Shown: positions 16,773 to 25,432, counted from the first letter of the stretch. The stretch: 43,177 bases of DNA from an uncultured Bacteroidales bacterium (GCA_905233625.1 CAJOFJ010000015.1:1-43177); one strand, 5' to 3'. The notes: a model not told the origin generated them from the letters alone. A program made the numbers and translations.

Positions 16773-18812
16773 ATGAAATTTGCTAATCCGTTATTTCTTA
16801 TAGCATTATCAGCAATATTAATACCGATCATCATCCATCTCTTCAATTTCAGAAGATATAAGACGGTGTATTTCTCCAATGTGAAGATGTTGGAAGAAGT
16901 GTTGCTGAAAACCAAAAAGGAATCACGCCTGCAGAAATATATTGTGCTGGCGTTGAGAATTATGGCTATAGCCGCTCTGGTGCTGGCTTTTGCCCAGCCA
17001 TATATCCCGAAAAACAAGGTGAATGTGCGCAATGGCAATGTGGTCTCCGTTTTTGTGGATAATTCTTTTTCGATGGATGCTAATTCGAAAGATGGTAACT
17101 TGCTGTTCGAGGCTGTGGAGGCCGCCAAGAATGTGGTGAATGCCTTTTCCTATTCCGATGATTTTGTGCTGACTACCCATGATTTTTCCGCCAAACAGTC
17201 GCACATCCTGAATAAAGACGAGATGCTTTCGTTGCTGGATGATATTCAGATTACTCCTCGCAGCCATAGTTTGTCCGAAATTGTCGCATTTTCACAAAAT
17301 ACCGCTTCTTATTCGCAGAAATCTAATCATTTGAATTATTATATTTCTGACTTTCAGAGGAATAGTTTTGATGGTTCAGTTTTGTCAAATGATACAGCCA
17401 ATGCCAATTTCCTCATTCCGATAGAGGCGAAACATACTGATAATGTGTCGGTGGACAGCTGCTGGTTTTTGTCACCAGTATTCAATGTGGGTCAGCAGGT
17501 GACACTGACGGTGCGAATCCATAACTATGGTACCACGGATGTGAACAAAATGCCTGTGAAACTGTATGTTAACGATGAACAGAAAGCTATTGCCGCGGTA
17601 GATATCAAGGCGGAGAGCTATGCCGACTATCAGCTGCATTATACCATTACCGACGACGGTGTGCAGTGCGGTGTGGTGCGTATCGAGGATTCGCCCATCA
17701 CTTTCGACGATGAGCTGTATTTCGTGTACCAGGTGGCCAGCAATAATAATATTATTGTGGTCAAAGCGAAGGATAACCGCTACCTGAAGGCGATGTACGG
17801 TATGGATTCACTCTTTGTCTATCAGGAAATGCCTGAGCGACAGGTGAATTACTCGCAGTTCAAGCAGTGCAACCTCTTGGTTCTGGACCAGTTGAAGGAA
17901 ATCTCCTCCGGTTTAGCCTCTGAAATCGAAAATTATGTGAATGGTGGCGGCACCTTGTTGCTTTTCCCAGGCGAGGAAATGGATTTGTCGTCTGTGAACG
18001 CTTTGCTGAACAGTTTGGAAGTGGGCCAATATGGCGAGATGATACAGCGCACGATGAAGGTGGGCGGTATCAATATGGAGAGTGTCTATTTCAGCGATGC
18101 GGTGCAGAAAAGCACTGACAAGGTGAGCATGCCGACCCTGACGCGCTATTTCCCGATTGTGTCACCTGCTGCCGCAACTGCTTCCGAGCCTGTAATGATG
18201 ATGGAGGATGGTAGTCCTTTCCTGATGGTTTACCCTTGCGGACAGGGTAGGGTGATGCTCTCTGCTGTGCCTTTGGATGACAGTTTCGGCGATGCCCATC
18301 GCAACGCCCTGTTCTTCGTACCCCTGCATAATGTGGCCATTATGAATGTAAAACAAGGCCGTTTGTACAATACCATCGGCTTGGAAGAATTCGCCTCAGT
18401 AAGCAATAAATCCACTTCCGCAGAGAAAGTATACACGGTCAAGGCGCAGGACAAGTCGCTGGATTTCATTCCTGAACAGCGACTGGCTGGCAATGAGGTG
18501 ATGCTGTATTTCCATTCGCAGGTGGAAAAAGCCGGCCTTTACGATGTGTATTTGGATGATGTGAAGATTACATCCCTGGCCTTTAACTATAATCGCAGTG
18601 AATCAAATCTGGATTATTATGATCAGGAGGAATTGAAGAAAATGACCGACGGACAGGCGCAGTTGATAGATGCCCGTCTGAAAGACCTGTCGAAGAACAT
18701 TTCCGACAGTTTCAACGGTACTCCTCTATGGCGCTATTTCGTCCTCTTCGCCCTCTTATGTGTTATCGCTGAAATCTGTGTCCTCCGCTTTTGGCGAGTC
18801 AAAGGAAACTGA
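16773..18812 (+). CDS. BatA-domain/vWA-like membrane protein
   Basis: A 679-residue inner-membrane protein. It opens with the BatA (aerotolerance N-terminal) domain, MKFANPLFLIALSAILIPII then HLFNFRR, and a second helix around residues 52-70. A vWA-like domain follows with the metal-site motif DNSFSMD (about residue 95). There are further beta-rich periplasmic domains, one containing NGGGTLLLFPGEE as in amidotransferase-like folds. A final helix (about 655-673) precedes a short basic tail. Such proteins accompany the Bat/MoxR system in Bacteroidota, but no MoxR or other Bat gene lies next to this one. The role is unknown beyond the family. Confidence 0.85.
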   Translation: MKFANPLFLIALSAILIPIIIHLFNFRRYKTVYFSNVKMLEEVLLKTKKESRLQKYIVLALRIMAIAALVLAFAQPYIPKNKVNVRNGNVVSVFVDNSFSMDANSKDGNLLFEAVEAAKNVVNAFSYSDDFVLTTHDFSAKQSHILNKDEMLSLLDDIQITPRSHSLSEIVAFSQNTASYSQKSNHLNYYISDFQRNSFDGSVLSNDTANANFLIPIEAKHTDNVSVDSCWFLSPVFNVGQQVTLTVRIHNYGTTDVNKMPVKLYVNDEQKAIAAVDIKAESYADYQLHYTITDDGVQCGVVRIEDSPITFDDELYFVYQVASNNNIIVVKAKDNRYLKAMYGMDSLFVYQEMPERQVNYSQFKQCNLLVLDQLKEISSGLASEIENYVNGGGTLLLFPGEEMDLSSVNALLNSLEVGQYGEMIQRTMKVGGINMESVYFSDAVQKSTDKVSMPTLTRYFPIVSPAAATASEPVMMMEDGSPFLMVYPCGQGRVMLSAVPLDDSFGDAHRNALFFVPLHNVAIMNVKQGRLYNTIGLEEFASVSNKSTSAEKVYTVKAQDKSLDFIPEQRLAGNEVMLYFHSQVEKAGLYDVYLDDVKITSLAFNYNRSESNLDYYDQEELKKMTDGQAQLIDARLKDLSKNISDSFNGTPLWRYFVLFALLCVIAEICVLRFWRVKGN

Positions 18813-19020
18813 AAACTGAAAGTTGAAAACTGAAAACTGAAAACTGATCAACCATTAAACACTAAACAATAAACAATAAACAATAACCTTCTAACCTTCT
18901 TACCCTCACAGTTTATAACTCATAGCTCACAGCTCATAGCTCATAGCTCACAGCCCATAGCTCAATAAACACTAAACTTTTGAATTTTGAATTTTGAATT
19001 CTATTTACTGTAACCTATAA
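18813..19020. repeat. Cluster of different heptamer arrays
   Basis: At least five arrays with a seven- or eight-base period lie end to end: CTGAAAA-type (18811-18847), CAATAAA-type (18857-18884), AACCTTCT-type (18886-18902), CTCATAG/CTCACAG-type (18917-18964) and TTGAATT-type (18978-19001), then ACTGTAACCTATAACCTG. No gene or riboswitch is visible in this 219-base gap. Confidence 0.85.
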
Positions 19021-19031
19021 CCTGAACTACT

Positions 19032-20078
19032 ATGAACCAATGGATTTTCATGCTGATTTTTTTGGCCATTGTGACTACTTTATTATTGTTAGACTTGGGA
19101 GTTTTCCACAAAGATGACCATGTGGTGACTTTCAAGGAGGCAAGTCGATGGACTTGCGTATGGGTGTTACTGGCGGTGGCCTTCGGTTTGTTTATTCTTT
19201 TTGCTGGCGAACTCATCCATGGAGTTCATACCCAGGAGGATCTGATAGCCATTAATGAGTTGCATGGGCATGAATTGAAGTTTGATTGGGGACAAGGACT
19301 GGAATATAATATCAAGCTCTATCGAGAGGCCATGGCTATGGAATACCTCACTGGCTATTTGGTAGAAGAGTCATTGTCTATCGACAATATTTTTGTGATG
19401 ATTATGATTTTCATGAGTTTTGGTGTGGAGAAAAAATACTATCACAGGGTGTTGTTTTATGGTATTCTGGGGGCAATTATCTTGCGCTTCACATTTATTT
19501 TCGTAGCGGGCGCTTTGATTCAGCGTTTCCATTGGATTCTCTTTGTCTTTGGTGTAGTACTGATTTATACGGGTATCAAGATGTTTGTGAACCGAAACCA
19601 GAAAGAGTCTATCGATGTGGCAAATCACCCGGTGGTGAAATTCCTTTCGAAGCGGAATATGTCCACCTCTGAATTTCATGGGCATGATTTCTTCGTTAAG
19701 AAAGATAGTCGGTGGTTGCTCACGCCTCTGTTTGTGGTGTTGCTGATTATTGAATTCTCGGATATTATTTTCGCCTTTGATTCCATCCCGGCTATTTTCT
19801 CAATCACTCAGGATCAGTATATCGTGTTTTTCTCCAATATTTTTGCTATTTTGGGTCTGAGGTCCCTCTTCTTCATGTTGGAGAGCGTGATGGGCAAATT
19901 CGCTTACTTGAAAATCGGCTTGTCGGTTCTGTTGACATTTATTGGTGTGAAAATGCTCCTGCCGTTGGCGGGCATCCATATCAGTACGATGGTCTCTATG
20001 CTGGTGATTATCGGCATTTTGGCATTAAGTGTGCTGCTCTCGCTATTGTTTCCGCCGAAATGTCCCGTGGAAGAGTAG
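19032..20078 (+). CDS. TerC/Alx-family membrane transporter
   Basis: A 348-residue polytopic inner-membrane protein with about nine hydrophobic segments. The two conserved acidic motifs of the TerC family are present: EESLSIDNIF in the third or fourth helix and EFSDIIFAFDSIPAIF later. These acidic residues are thought to bind a metal ion, and characterised relatives (Alx, MntP-like TerC proteins) export manganese or calcium. The substrate here is inferred from the family. No yybP-ykoY manganese riboswitch could be seen upstream, where only repeat arrays lie. Confidence 0.9.
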   Translation: MNQWIFMLIFLAIVTTLLLLDLGVFHKDDHVVTFKEASRWTCVWVLLAVAFGLFILFAGELIHGVHTQEDLIAINELHGHELKFDWGQGLEYNIKLYREAMAMEYLTGYLVEESLSIDNIFVMIMIFMSFGVEKKYYHRVLFYGILGAIILRFTFIFVAGALIQRFHWILFVFGVVLIYTGIKMFVNRNQKESIDVANHPVVKFLSKRNMSTSEFHGHDFFVKKDSRWLLTPLFVVLLIIEFSDIIFAFDSIPAIFSITQDQYIVFFSNIFAILGLRSLFFMLESVMGKFAYLKIGLSVLLTFIGVKMLLPLAGIHISTMVSMLVIIGILALSVLLSLLFPPKCPVEE

Positions 20079-20207
20079 AAATTGATGATTTTAAGCTGAT
20101 TTCTCCGAAAATCACGCTTTTGAGTAGACATGAGAATGTCTTGATGAAATTTGGTTGATTATATCTTGTTGATAATCAAAGAAAAATAAAAATACAATTA
20201 ATATCGT

Positions 20208-20234
20208 TTGGTAAGGAAAAAAAATGTATTTTTG
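20208..20234 (+). promoter_or_regulatory. Promoter of tRNA-Leu
   Basis: TTG at 20208-20210 and TATTTTTG at 20227-20234 are 16 bases apart, a full match to the Bacteroidota -33/-7 pattern, 15 bases before the tRNA. Upstream, 20079-20207 holds an inverted repeat TTGATTAT/ATAATCAA (20155-20179) and no gene. Confidence 0.75.
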
Positions 20235-20249
20235 CAACCGCATTTGAAA

Positions 20250-20331
20250 GCCCAGGTGGCGGAATTGGTAGACGCGTACGTTTCAGGTGCGTATATCGAA
20301 AGATGTGCAGGTTCGATTCCTGTTCTGGGCA
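20250..20331 (+). tRNA. tRNA-Leu (anticodon CAG)
   Basis: An 82-base cloverleaf. The acceptor stem GCCCAGG pairs with TCTGGGC, the D arm contains TGGCGGAATTGGTAGACGC, and the anticodon stem TACGT/GCGTA holds the loop TTCAGGT with CAG in positions 34-36. A long variable arm (type II) and the T arm GCAGGTTCGATTCCTGT follow. The discriminator is A, and CCA is not encoded. Confidence 0.97.
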
Positions 20332-20332
20332 C

Positions 20333-20371
20333 AAAAAAAAAGAACTGCAAAACTGCAGTTCTTTTTTTTTT
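20333..20371. terminator. Bidirectional terminator between tRNA-Leu and HU
   Basis: An A run is followed by a perfect stem AGAACTGCA/TGCAGTTCT with loop AAAC, then a run of ten T. The A and T runs extend the stem. It can end both the plus-strand tRNA transcript and the minus-strand HU transcript. Confidence 0.9.
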
Positions 20372-20390
20372 GTGCATTGACTTTTCTCTA

Positions 20391-20654
20391 TTAGAGAGCC
20401 ATCTTGGCACCAGCTTTGAATTTAGCAACTTTCTTAGCAGGAATCTTGATGGTTTTGTTGGTGCGGGGATTGCGACCTTTTCTGGCGGCGCGTTCGATAG
20501 CTGAGAAGGTACCGAAACCGATCAGAGTCACTTTGTCACCTTTCTTCAAGGTTTCAATTGTGGTGTCCATCATAGCTTCCAGAGCTTTGCCAGCGTCAAC
20601 TTTTGTCAAGCCAGCTTTTTCAGCGATAGCGCTAATTAATTCAGCTTTGTTCAT
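20391..20654 (-). CDS. hup: HU-family DNA-binding protein
   Basis: An 87-residue histone-like protein. The N-terminal helices (MNKAELISAIAEKAGLTK) form the dimer core. The IGFGTFSAIERAARKGRNP segment and the arm with NPRTNKTIKIPAKKVAKFKAG are typical of HU/IHF. It bends and compacts DNA in the nucleoid. It is monocistronic, with a strong promoter on one side and a bidirectional terminator on the other. Confidence 0.96.
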   Translation of the reverse strand: MNKAELISAIAEKAGLTKVDAGKALEAMMDTTIETLKKGDKVTLIGFGTFSAIERAARKGRNPRTNKTIKIPAKKVAKFKAGAKMAL

Positions 20655-20697
20655 AGTCTAAAAATTTTAAGGTTAATAAGAACTATAAATTTGAATG

Positions 20698-20724
20698 CAA
20701 AGATAATATTTTTTAGAATAACAA
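20698..20724 (-). promoter_or_regulatory. Promoter of the HU gene
   Basis: On the minus strand, TTG (20722-20724), 16 bases, then TATCTTTG (20698-20705) match the Bacteroidota consensus exactly, 44 bases before the start codon. Confidence 0.8.
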
Positions 20725-20822
20725 CATGTATTTCATCAAAAAAATGTGGTAAAAAAATGATAATTTTGTTGAATTTACACTTTTTTGCTCTTTTTTGCAG
20801 TCAAATTTAACATAAACCTGAA

Positions 20823-21353
20823 TTATTTAGAAGGTGCCTTGTCTTTGCTTTGTCCATGATTGTGGCCGCTGCAACCGCCGCAACCGCTGTTGCCATGTCC
20901 ACTGCATCCGCTGTGGTTATGTCCACAACCTGCTTCTTGTCCAGGCTTCTTGTCCACTTGGCAGCATGCTGGCAGTTTGGCTCTGGCAGCGGGATCTGCT
21001 TTTACATTGTCGGCATTGTACCCCAACTTGCTGATTTGCTGGCGCAAAAGGTCTGGATTAGTCTTCTTGCTGTCGTAAGTAATGGTCATCTTGGCGGTTT
21101 TGGGATCGTAGGCGTAATCTTTCACCCCTTTGAAGAAAGGAACATTCTCTTTGAAGAGAGCTTCGCATTTTGAACATACTCCGTTGGTCTGAATAACCAC
21201 TTTCTGAATGGTGCTTGTGGAGGCCTGTTTAGTCGGAGCAGTGCTGACTGTTGTCTGTTTGCTGGCGTTTTTTGACTCAGCTGTTTTTGTGCTTTGTGCG
21301 GCAGCAGTGAATCCTATCAGCGCCGCGAAAATTAAAACTGCTAGTTTTTTCAT
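20823..21353 (-). CDS. Secreted heavy-metal-associated (HMA) protein with His/Cys-rich tail
   Basis: A 176-residue exported protein with a signal peptide (about 1-19, ending TAAAQ) and a Ser/Thr/Lys-rich linker. An HMA ferredoxin-like domain (about 48-118) carries the metal-binding CSKC motif at residues 60-63. A CC pair lies at 130-131. The tail (about 143-167) is built of GCGHNHSGCSGHGNSGCGG-type Cys/His/Gly repeats and could bind several soft metal ions. It is the third gene of the minus-strand cluster with the TonB receptor and a His-rich peptide. It may buffer or hand on a metal (Cu, Zn, Ni or Co) in the periplasm, but the metal is not readable from sequence. Confidence 0.88.
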   Translation of the reverse strand: MKKLAVLIFAALIGFTAAAQSTKTAESKNASKQTTVSTAPTKQASTSTIQKVVIQTNGVCSKCEALFKENVPFFKGVKDYAYDPKTAKMTITYDSKKTNPDLLRQQISKLGYNADNVKADPAARAKLPACCQVDKKPGQEAGCGHNHSGCSGHGNSGCGGCSGHNHGQSKDKAPSK

Positions 21354-21426
21354 AGTTGTTTTTTTTTTGATGATTATTTAAAATCCTTAATGATTTTTTT
21401 TGCTGTTTTGTTCCTTTTATTCTTTT

Positions 21427-21520
21427 TTAATGTAAAGTCTTTAAGGTCCTTAAGGTTCTATCCCTTATATCCTATCTCCTGTAGCCTGAAACCTGTTCCC
21501 TGCAACCTGAAACCTAAAAC
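21427..21520. repeat. Heptamer array with CCT register downstream of TonB receptor gene
   Basis: TAAAGTCTTTAAGGTC-like units are followed by an array in which CCT recurs every seven bases for about eight units (CCTATCT, CCTGTAG, CCTGAAA, CCTGTTC, CCTGCAA, CCTGAAA, CCTAAAA, CCTATTT), ending at the receptor's stop codon. Confidence 0.85.
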
Positions 21521-23854
21521 CTATTTCATCGAATATCGGAAGCCAATATAACCCATGACTCCGTTAATCGGGCTATGTATAATCGAGGCGTCAAAATATT
21601 CTCCGTAGGGCTGGTCAGCTGACAAGATGGGGTTGACCTGTTTCTGGTTGGCCAGATTCTCACCGCCAATGTAGAATTCCCAACTTTTATATTTCTTGGT
21701 AATCTGGGCATTCAGCATGAAATAGCCTTTCGAAGGTGAGGGTTGGTATTCCAGTGGATTGGATGACATGTCGGGCAAACGCATCTTGCTGTGATACTGT
21801 AAGCTGACGTTAAATTTCCACTTGTCGAACTTGGTGGAGTAACTCAGACTCAGCAAGGCCTTGTGCGGACTGATCAGTGCTTTCTCCTGCATAATCCTGT
21901 TGGTGGTCTGCATTACATAGTTGAAGCGGTAGGCCAGAATAATTTCAAAACCTTTCACAGGATTCATGATGAGTTCCGCTTGGGTGGAATGGGAGTATGC
22001 TTTGTTTTTGTAGCCGTTGAAACTTCCGTTGAGATTATATACATAAATACTATGTATATCATAGTCCATGTCAATGATGGTCTGGTTGATAAAATGGGTG
22101 TAATAGTAGTCCACACTGAAGGTGGATTTTCCACCGGGCATGTTGAAGCCTTGCACAAAGCTGATCCCCGTATTGTAGGCTTCCTCGGGGCGGAGACCTT
22201 GGTTCATGGGCATGGAGCCATTCGTGAAGACATTATCAGCGAAGACAAATTCGCGGTTGCTGATGAGCAGCGACTGGTTCTCGGTGAGAATGTTGGAGAC
22301 GCGGTAGCCTTTGCCCGCGGAAACTCTGATGGAGGTGTTTTCTGCAGCCTGCCATTTGAGGTGGAGTCGGGGAGTCCAGAAGAGCTGGTTGTAGGCGAAG
22401 TTGTAGTCCAGCCTCATGCCTGCCATCACAATGAATTTCTCATCGATGGAGTAGGAGTATTCGGCAAAGATACCGGGTACAAGCTCTTTGCGGCGGATGT
22501 CAGCGGCGTATGGAGTCGCTTCTGTGGGGTATAAAGAGTGTTGCAACCAGAGCAGATGCTGTCCTAATTGCTCGTTCACAAAGTCCATCTGAAAACTTCC
22601 ACCAGCGGTGAGTTTGCTGCGTTCTCTTGCTCCGAAACGATTGGAATACAAGATGTTGATATAGCCGCTGTATTGGCGGGCGTTATATAAACGGTCGCCA
22701 TACTGCGATTTGTTGTCGTGGAAGGTAAAGGAGGCGATGGTTCCGATGCTTTCGTGTTCTCCAGGCATGAGGATGCCGTTTTTGGTGGTAATGTCCAGTT
22801 TGTGGGTCTTGATACGCAGTCCCCAGATGTTGGCCTCGACGGTGCGCTCAAAGGATTCCTTGGGGTTATAGGTCATCTGACCTCCGATACGGTCCTCAAA
22901 CAGGTAGGAAATCCAGGTGCGGCCTTCCATTTTGTCGGGAACATCGTAATCCCAACGGTTCATCAGGTTGATCTGGTAGTTCTGGGGCACGTCCATGAAG
23001 CCGTCCTTGTTCATGTCCATTCTGGCGAACTGGCCTTCGCCGTGTGCCAGAATCATGGAAGAGGCGTGACCGGACTTGCCCACATCGAAGCGGCTGTTGA
23101 GATTCAGCTCGCCCCTGCCCATGGTGCTGCCGAACAGGTTGATAAACAGGCGCTCACGGTTGGTCTCGGGCTTCTTGTATTCCACGTCAATCTGGCCGGT
23201 GATGGCCTCGTAGCCGTTGGTGACGGAAGCCACACCCTTCGATACGCTGATGCTTTCCATCCAGGTGCCGGGCACAAATGCCAAACCGAACTGGTTGGCG
23301 AGCAGGCGGATATAGGGTACATTCTCTAACAGAATCTGTGAATAGACGCCTGCCAGGCCGAGCATGGAGATTTGCTTGGCGCCGGTGATGGCATCAGCGT
23401 ACTCGACATCGACGGCCACGGTGTTTTCGAAACTTTCCGCCAAGTTGCAGCAGGCTGCTTTGCGCAGGCCCTGCGAGGTGATGACGGTAGTGAGGATGGG
23501 CTTGATGGACACATACGAGCCGTCGTGGGCGGTGACGTTCACTGCCTCAAGATTGTGGGCGCTGGAAAGCAGAATATTGAGTTCTGTTTGGGTTTTAGGT
23601 ACGGTGATGGTGTCATTGTCGTAGGCTTGATACACCACAATCAGAATGTCGGTCTTTGGACTGCGGGGCAGGGCGAAATTTCCTTCCGCATCGGACAAGG
23701 TGCCCACATCGGTCCCTTGCCATTGCAGAATGGCCCCGATTACTGCAGTCTCTTTGCCGTCATCACCAATCTCCTTGACCGTTCCCGTCAGCGATTGTGC
23801 TTGCGATACCATCAGAAAGCAGCACAATATGATTGAATTGATGAATTTTTTCAT
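21521..23854 (-). CDS. TonB-dependent receptor, probably metal-related
   Basis: A 777-residue outer-membrane receptor with a signal peptide (about 1-19). An N-terminal carboxypeptidase-D-regulatory-like domain follows (about 20-100, SLTGTVKEI to TLSDAEGNFALP). Next is a plug domain (about 110-230, with AVDVEYADAITGAKQISMLG and GYEAITGQIDVEYKKPETN). The 22-stranded barrel ends GYIGFRYSMK. TonB receptors import metal chelates, cobalamin and glycans. No SusD partner is present, so a glycan role is unlikely. Both neighbours are His/Cys-rich metal-binding-type proteins, which favours uptake of a metal or metal complex. Confidence 0.92.
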   Translation of the reverse strand: MKKFINSIILCCFLMVSQAQSLTGTVKEIGDDGKETAVIGAILQWQGTDVGTLSDAEGNFALPRSPKTDILIVVYQAYDNDTITVPKTQTELNILLSSAHNLEAVNVTAHDGSYVSIKPILTTVITSQGLRKAACCNLAESFENTVAVDVEYADAITGAKQISMLGLAGVYSQILLENVPYIRLLANQFGLAFVPGTWMESISVSKGVASVTNGYEAITGQIDVEYKKPETNRERLFINLFGSTMGRGELNLNSRFDVGKSGHASSMILAHGEGQFARMDMNKDGFMDVPQNYQINLMNRWDYDVPDKMEGRTWISYLFEDRIGGQMTYNPKESFERTVEANIWGLRIKTHKLDITTKNGILMPGEHESIGTIASFTFHDNKSQYGDRLYNARQYSGYINILYSNRFGARERSKLTAGGSFQMDFVNEQLGQHLLWLQHSLYPTEATPYAADIRRKELVPGIFAEYSYSIDEKFIVMAGMRLDYNFAYNQLFWTPRLHLKWQAAENTSIRVSAGKGYRVSNILTENQSLLISNREFVFADNVFTNGSMPMNQGLRPEEAYNTGISFVQGFNMPGGKSTFSVDYYYTHFINQTIIDMDYDIHSIYVYNLNGSFNGYKNKAYSHSTQAELIMNPVKGFEIILAYRFNYVMQTTNRIMQEKALISPHKALLSLSYSTKFDKWKFNVSLQYHSKMRLPDMSSNPLEYQPSPSKGYFMLNAQITKKYKSWEFYIGGENLANQKQVNPILSADQPYGEYFDASIIHSPINGVMGYIGFRYSMK

Positions 23855-23918
23855 TGTTTATGATTTTATGTTTCTAATTTATTGATGCAATATCAATTGA
23901 GAGTGATGTTTGATTAAA

Positions 23919-24038
23919 GCATCAAAGATGCTGAATTTCAATGCCCCTGCATGTAATGTAGGGTATGAGATGTCATTAAACTCTCTTGTCGCGGAACAGG
24001 GAAAACATGCTTAGAGGATGTTTCTTTGCCTGCCGCGA
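23919..24038. promoter_or_regulatory. Structured gap between His-rich peptide and TonB receptor genes
   Basis: The gap holds three inverted repeats: GCATC-AAA-GATGC (23919-23931), CCCTGCAT-GTA-ATGTAGGG with one mismatch (23945-23963), and a longer imperfect one with arms TCGCGGAACAGGGAAAACAT (23989-24008) and its partner at 24018-24038. They could be operators, an attenuator or an mRNA-processing site. None was recognised as a known riboswitch. Confidence 0.4.
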
Positions 24039-24057
24039 AAGTGAGGGAAACAAAAAA

Positions 24058-24411
24058 TCATAGAATCAGTTGGGAAATTATGTCAAAGATACATCGGTGT
24101 ACCGCATGAAACAGACAGTGGCAATGCTCTGTGCATATTTCATGAAAATGCTGTACGACATGGACTTCTGGAAATACTTCTCCATCAAAGGAAAGTTGTG
24201 GAAGCTGAATGTGTTTTTTGACACTGTGGTCACTGTCGTATTGGTCAGTGATTTTGAAAATATAGGTGTTTTCAGTGCAGTGCCGATGGTCGTTGGTACT
24301 ATGATGATGTTTATGACAACAATGATGAACGGTGATTCTCAGCCCTGATGAATATACCAAAAACAGCGTCAGGGTCAAAAAGTAGATGATATTTCTTACC
24401 GTTCTTTTCAT
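24058..24411 (-). CDS. Small His/Cys-rich exported protein of the metal cluster
   Basis: A 117-residue protein with an N-terminal hydrophobic signal (about 8-23). Starting at MKRTVRN rather than nine codons earlier gives a standard signal peptide. Residues 29-45 read HHCCHKHHHSTNDHRHC, and a second His/Cys cluster lies near the C-terminus (HVVQHFHEICTEHCHCLFH). The pattern recalls the small HYC_CC_PP-type proteins of Bacteroidota, but that assignment is tentative. It leads the cluster with the TonB receptor and HMA protein. Metal binding is the obvious inference, and the role is otherwise unknown. Confidence 0.7.
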   Translation of the reverse strand: MKRTVRNIIYFLTLTLFLVYSSGLRITVHHCCHKHHHSTNDHRHCTENTYIFKITDQYDSDHSVKKHIQLPQLSFDGEVFPEVHVVQHFHEICTEHCHCLFHAVHRCIFDIISQLIL

Positions 24412-24502
24412 GTTCTTTTTACATCGGCAAAAATACAAAAAAAATCAATTTTCAAATTAGTTAATTTGCGAATGAATTAAATGTGCTTTTTGTAAATTTG
24501 TT

Positions 24503-24565
24503 TTGAATTCTGAATTTTGAATTTTGAGTTCTAATAACTTATCAACTTTCAGTTTTCAGTTTTCA
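24503..24565. repeat. TTGAATT and TTTTCAG heptamer arrays
   Basis: TTGAATTCTGAATTTTGAAT-type units (24508-24530) and TTTCAGTTTTCAGTTTTCAA-type units (24545-24563) lie just downstream of the glycosyltransferase stop. Both types recur elsewhere in the window. Confidence 0.8.
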
Positions 24566-24566
24566 A

Positions 24567-25292
24567 CTACTTTAAGTATTTCCTCGAAAAAATATTGTAT
24601 TTAAGGATGCAGTGGATGGCGCGGAAGCCGTCCTTCCAACCTATTTTCTTACCTTCCTCGTAGGTGCGGCCGTAGTAGGAAATGCCCACTTCATAAATGC
24701 GGATGCCTTTGAAACGGGCGATTTTGGCGGTCACCTCAGGCTCAAAGCCGAAACGCTTCTCTTGGAAGTAGATGCTTTTGATAATATCTGCCCTGAACAA
24801 CTTGTAGCAGGTCTCCATGTCGGTGAGGTTCAGGTTGGTGAACATGTTGGACAGGAAAGTGAGGAAGCGGTTGCCCCTTGAGTGCCAGAAAAACAGGATG
24901 CGGTGGGCGTTGCCTCCCATGAAGCGAGAGCCGTAAACCACATCGGCAAAACCGTCCACGACGGGTTTCAGCAGCAGGTTGTATTCCTCGGGGTCGTATT
25001 CCAAGTCGGCGTCCTGCACAATGACATAATCTCCTGTCGCTTCATCGAAGCCACGATGCAGTGCCGCGCCTTTTCCCATGTTTTTTTCCTGTTTATAGTA
25101 GCGCAGATCTGCTTCCGGATGCGCGGAAATGTAGTCCGCGATGGCTTGCTCCGACTGGTCTTTGGAGCCGTCATCCACCAGGATAATCTCTTTGGAAATA
25201 TCGTTTATCAATTTGACATTCAATACTTTGTCTAGTATCTGATGGATGGTTTTCTCTTCGTTGTAAACGGGTATGACGACAGATAATTTCAT
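24567..25292 (-). CDS. Family 2 glycosyltransferase (polyprenol-phosphate mannose synthase-like)
   Basis: A 241-residue GT-A enzyme with no C-terminal membrane helices. It has the opening [14 protein letters not shown], the nucleotide site [22 protein letters not shown], and the metal-binding DAD at 94-96. SRFMGG and a late [12 protein letters not shown] segment are typical of DPM1-like enzymes that move a sugar from a nucleotide onto a lipid phosphate. Donor and acceptor are not known. It stands alone on the minus strand, divergent from tRNA-Pro, with a putative -7 element TACTTTTG at 25310-25317. Confidence 0.88.
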   Translation of the reverse strand: MKLSVVIPVYNEEKTIHQILDKVLNVKLINDISKEIILVDDGSKDQSEQAIADYISAHPEADLRYYKQEKNMGKGAALHRGFDEATGDYVIVQDADLEYDPEEYNLLLKPVVDGFADVVYGSRFMGGNAHRILFFWHSRGNRFLTFLSNMFTNLNLTDMETCYKLFRADIIKSIYFQEKRFGFEPEVTAKIARFKGIRIYEVGISYYGRTYEEGKKIGWKDGFRAIHCILKYNIFSRKYLK

Positions 25293-25309
25293 AAAATGAA
25301 TTTTGCATA

Positions 25310-25317
25310 CAAAAGTA
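25310..25317 (-). promoter_or_regulatory. Putative -7 element of the glycosyltransferase gene
   Basis: TACTTTTG on the minus strand, 18 bases before the start codon. No -33 TTG is found at the usual spacing. Confidence 0.45.
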
Positions 25318-25330
25318 CGGAAAATTTTTG

Positions 25331-25338
25331 TATTTTTG
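25331..25338 (+). promoter_or_regulatory. -7 element of tRNA-Pro
   Basis: TATTTTTG followed by CAACCGC, the same sequence that precedes tRNA-Leu at 20227, 12 bases before the tRNA. The shared TATTTTTGCAACCGC suggests a common stable-RNA promoter form. Confidence 0.65.
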
Positions 25339-25350
25339 CAACCGCTTTTT

Positions 25351-25423
25351 CGGGGTGTGGCGCAGTTGGTAGCGCGCTACGTTCGGGACGTAGAGGCCGC
25401 AAGTTCGAGTCTTGTCACCCCGA
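25351..25423 (+). tRNA. tRNA-Pro (anticodon CGG)
   Basis: A 73-base cloverleaf. The acceptor CGGGGTG pairs with CACCCCG, the D arm is GGCGCAGTTGGTAGCGC, and the anticodon stem CTACG/CGTAG holds the loop TTCGGGA with anticodon CGG. The T arm is CAAGTTCGAGTCTTG, the discriminator is A, and CCA is not encoded. Confidence 0.97.
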
Positions 25424-25432
25424 CGGAACAAC

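Noticed and set aside
18813-19031. Manganese (yybP-ykoY) riboswitch before the TerC-family gene
   Set aside because: Only heptamer arrays are visible and no conserved riboswitch core was found.
21521-23854. Polysaccharide utilisation locus
   Set aside because: There is no SusD, glycoside hydrolase or surface glycan-binding gene next to the TonB receptor. The neighbours are metal-binding-type proteins.
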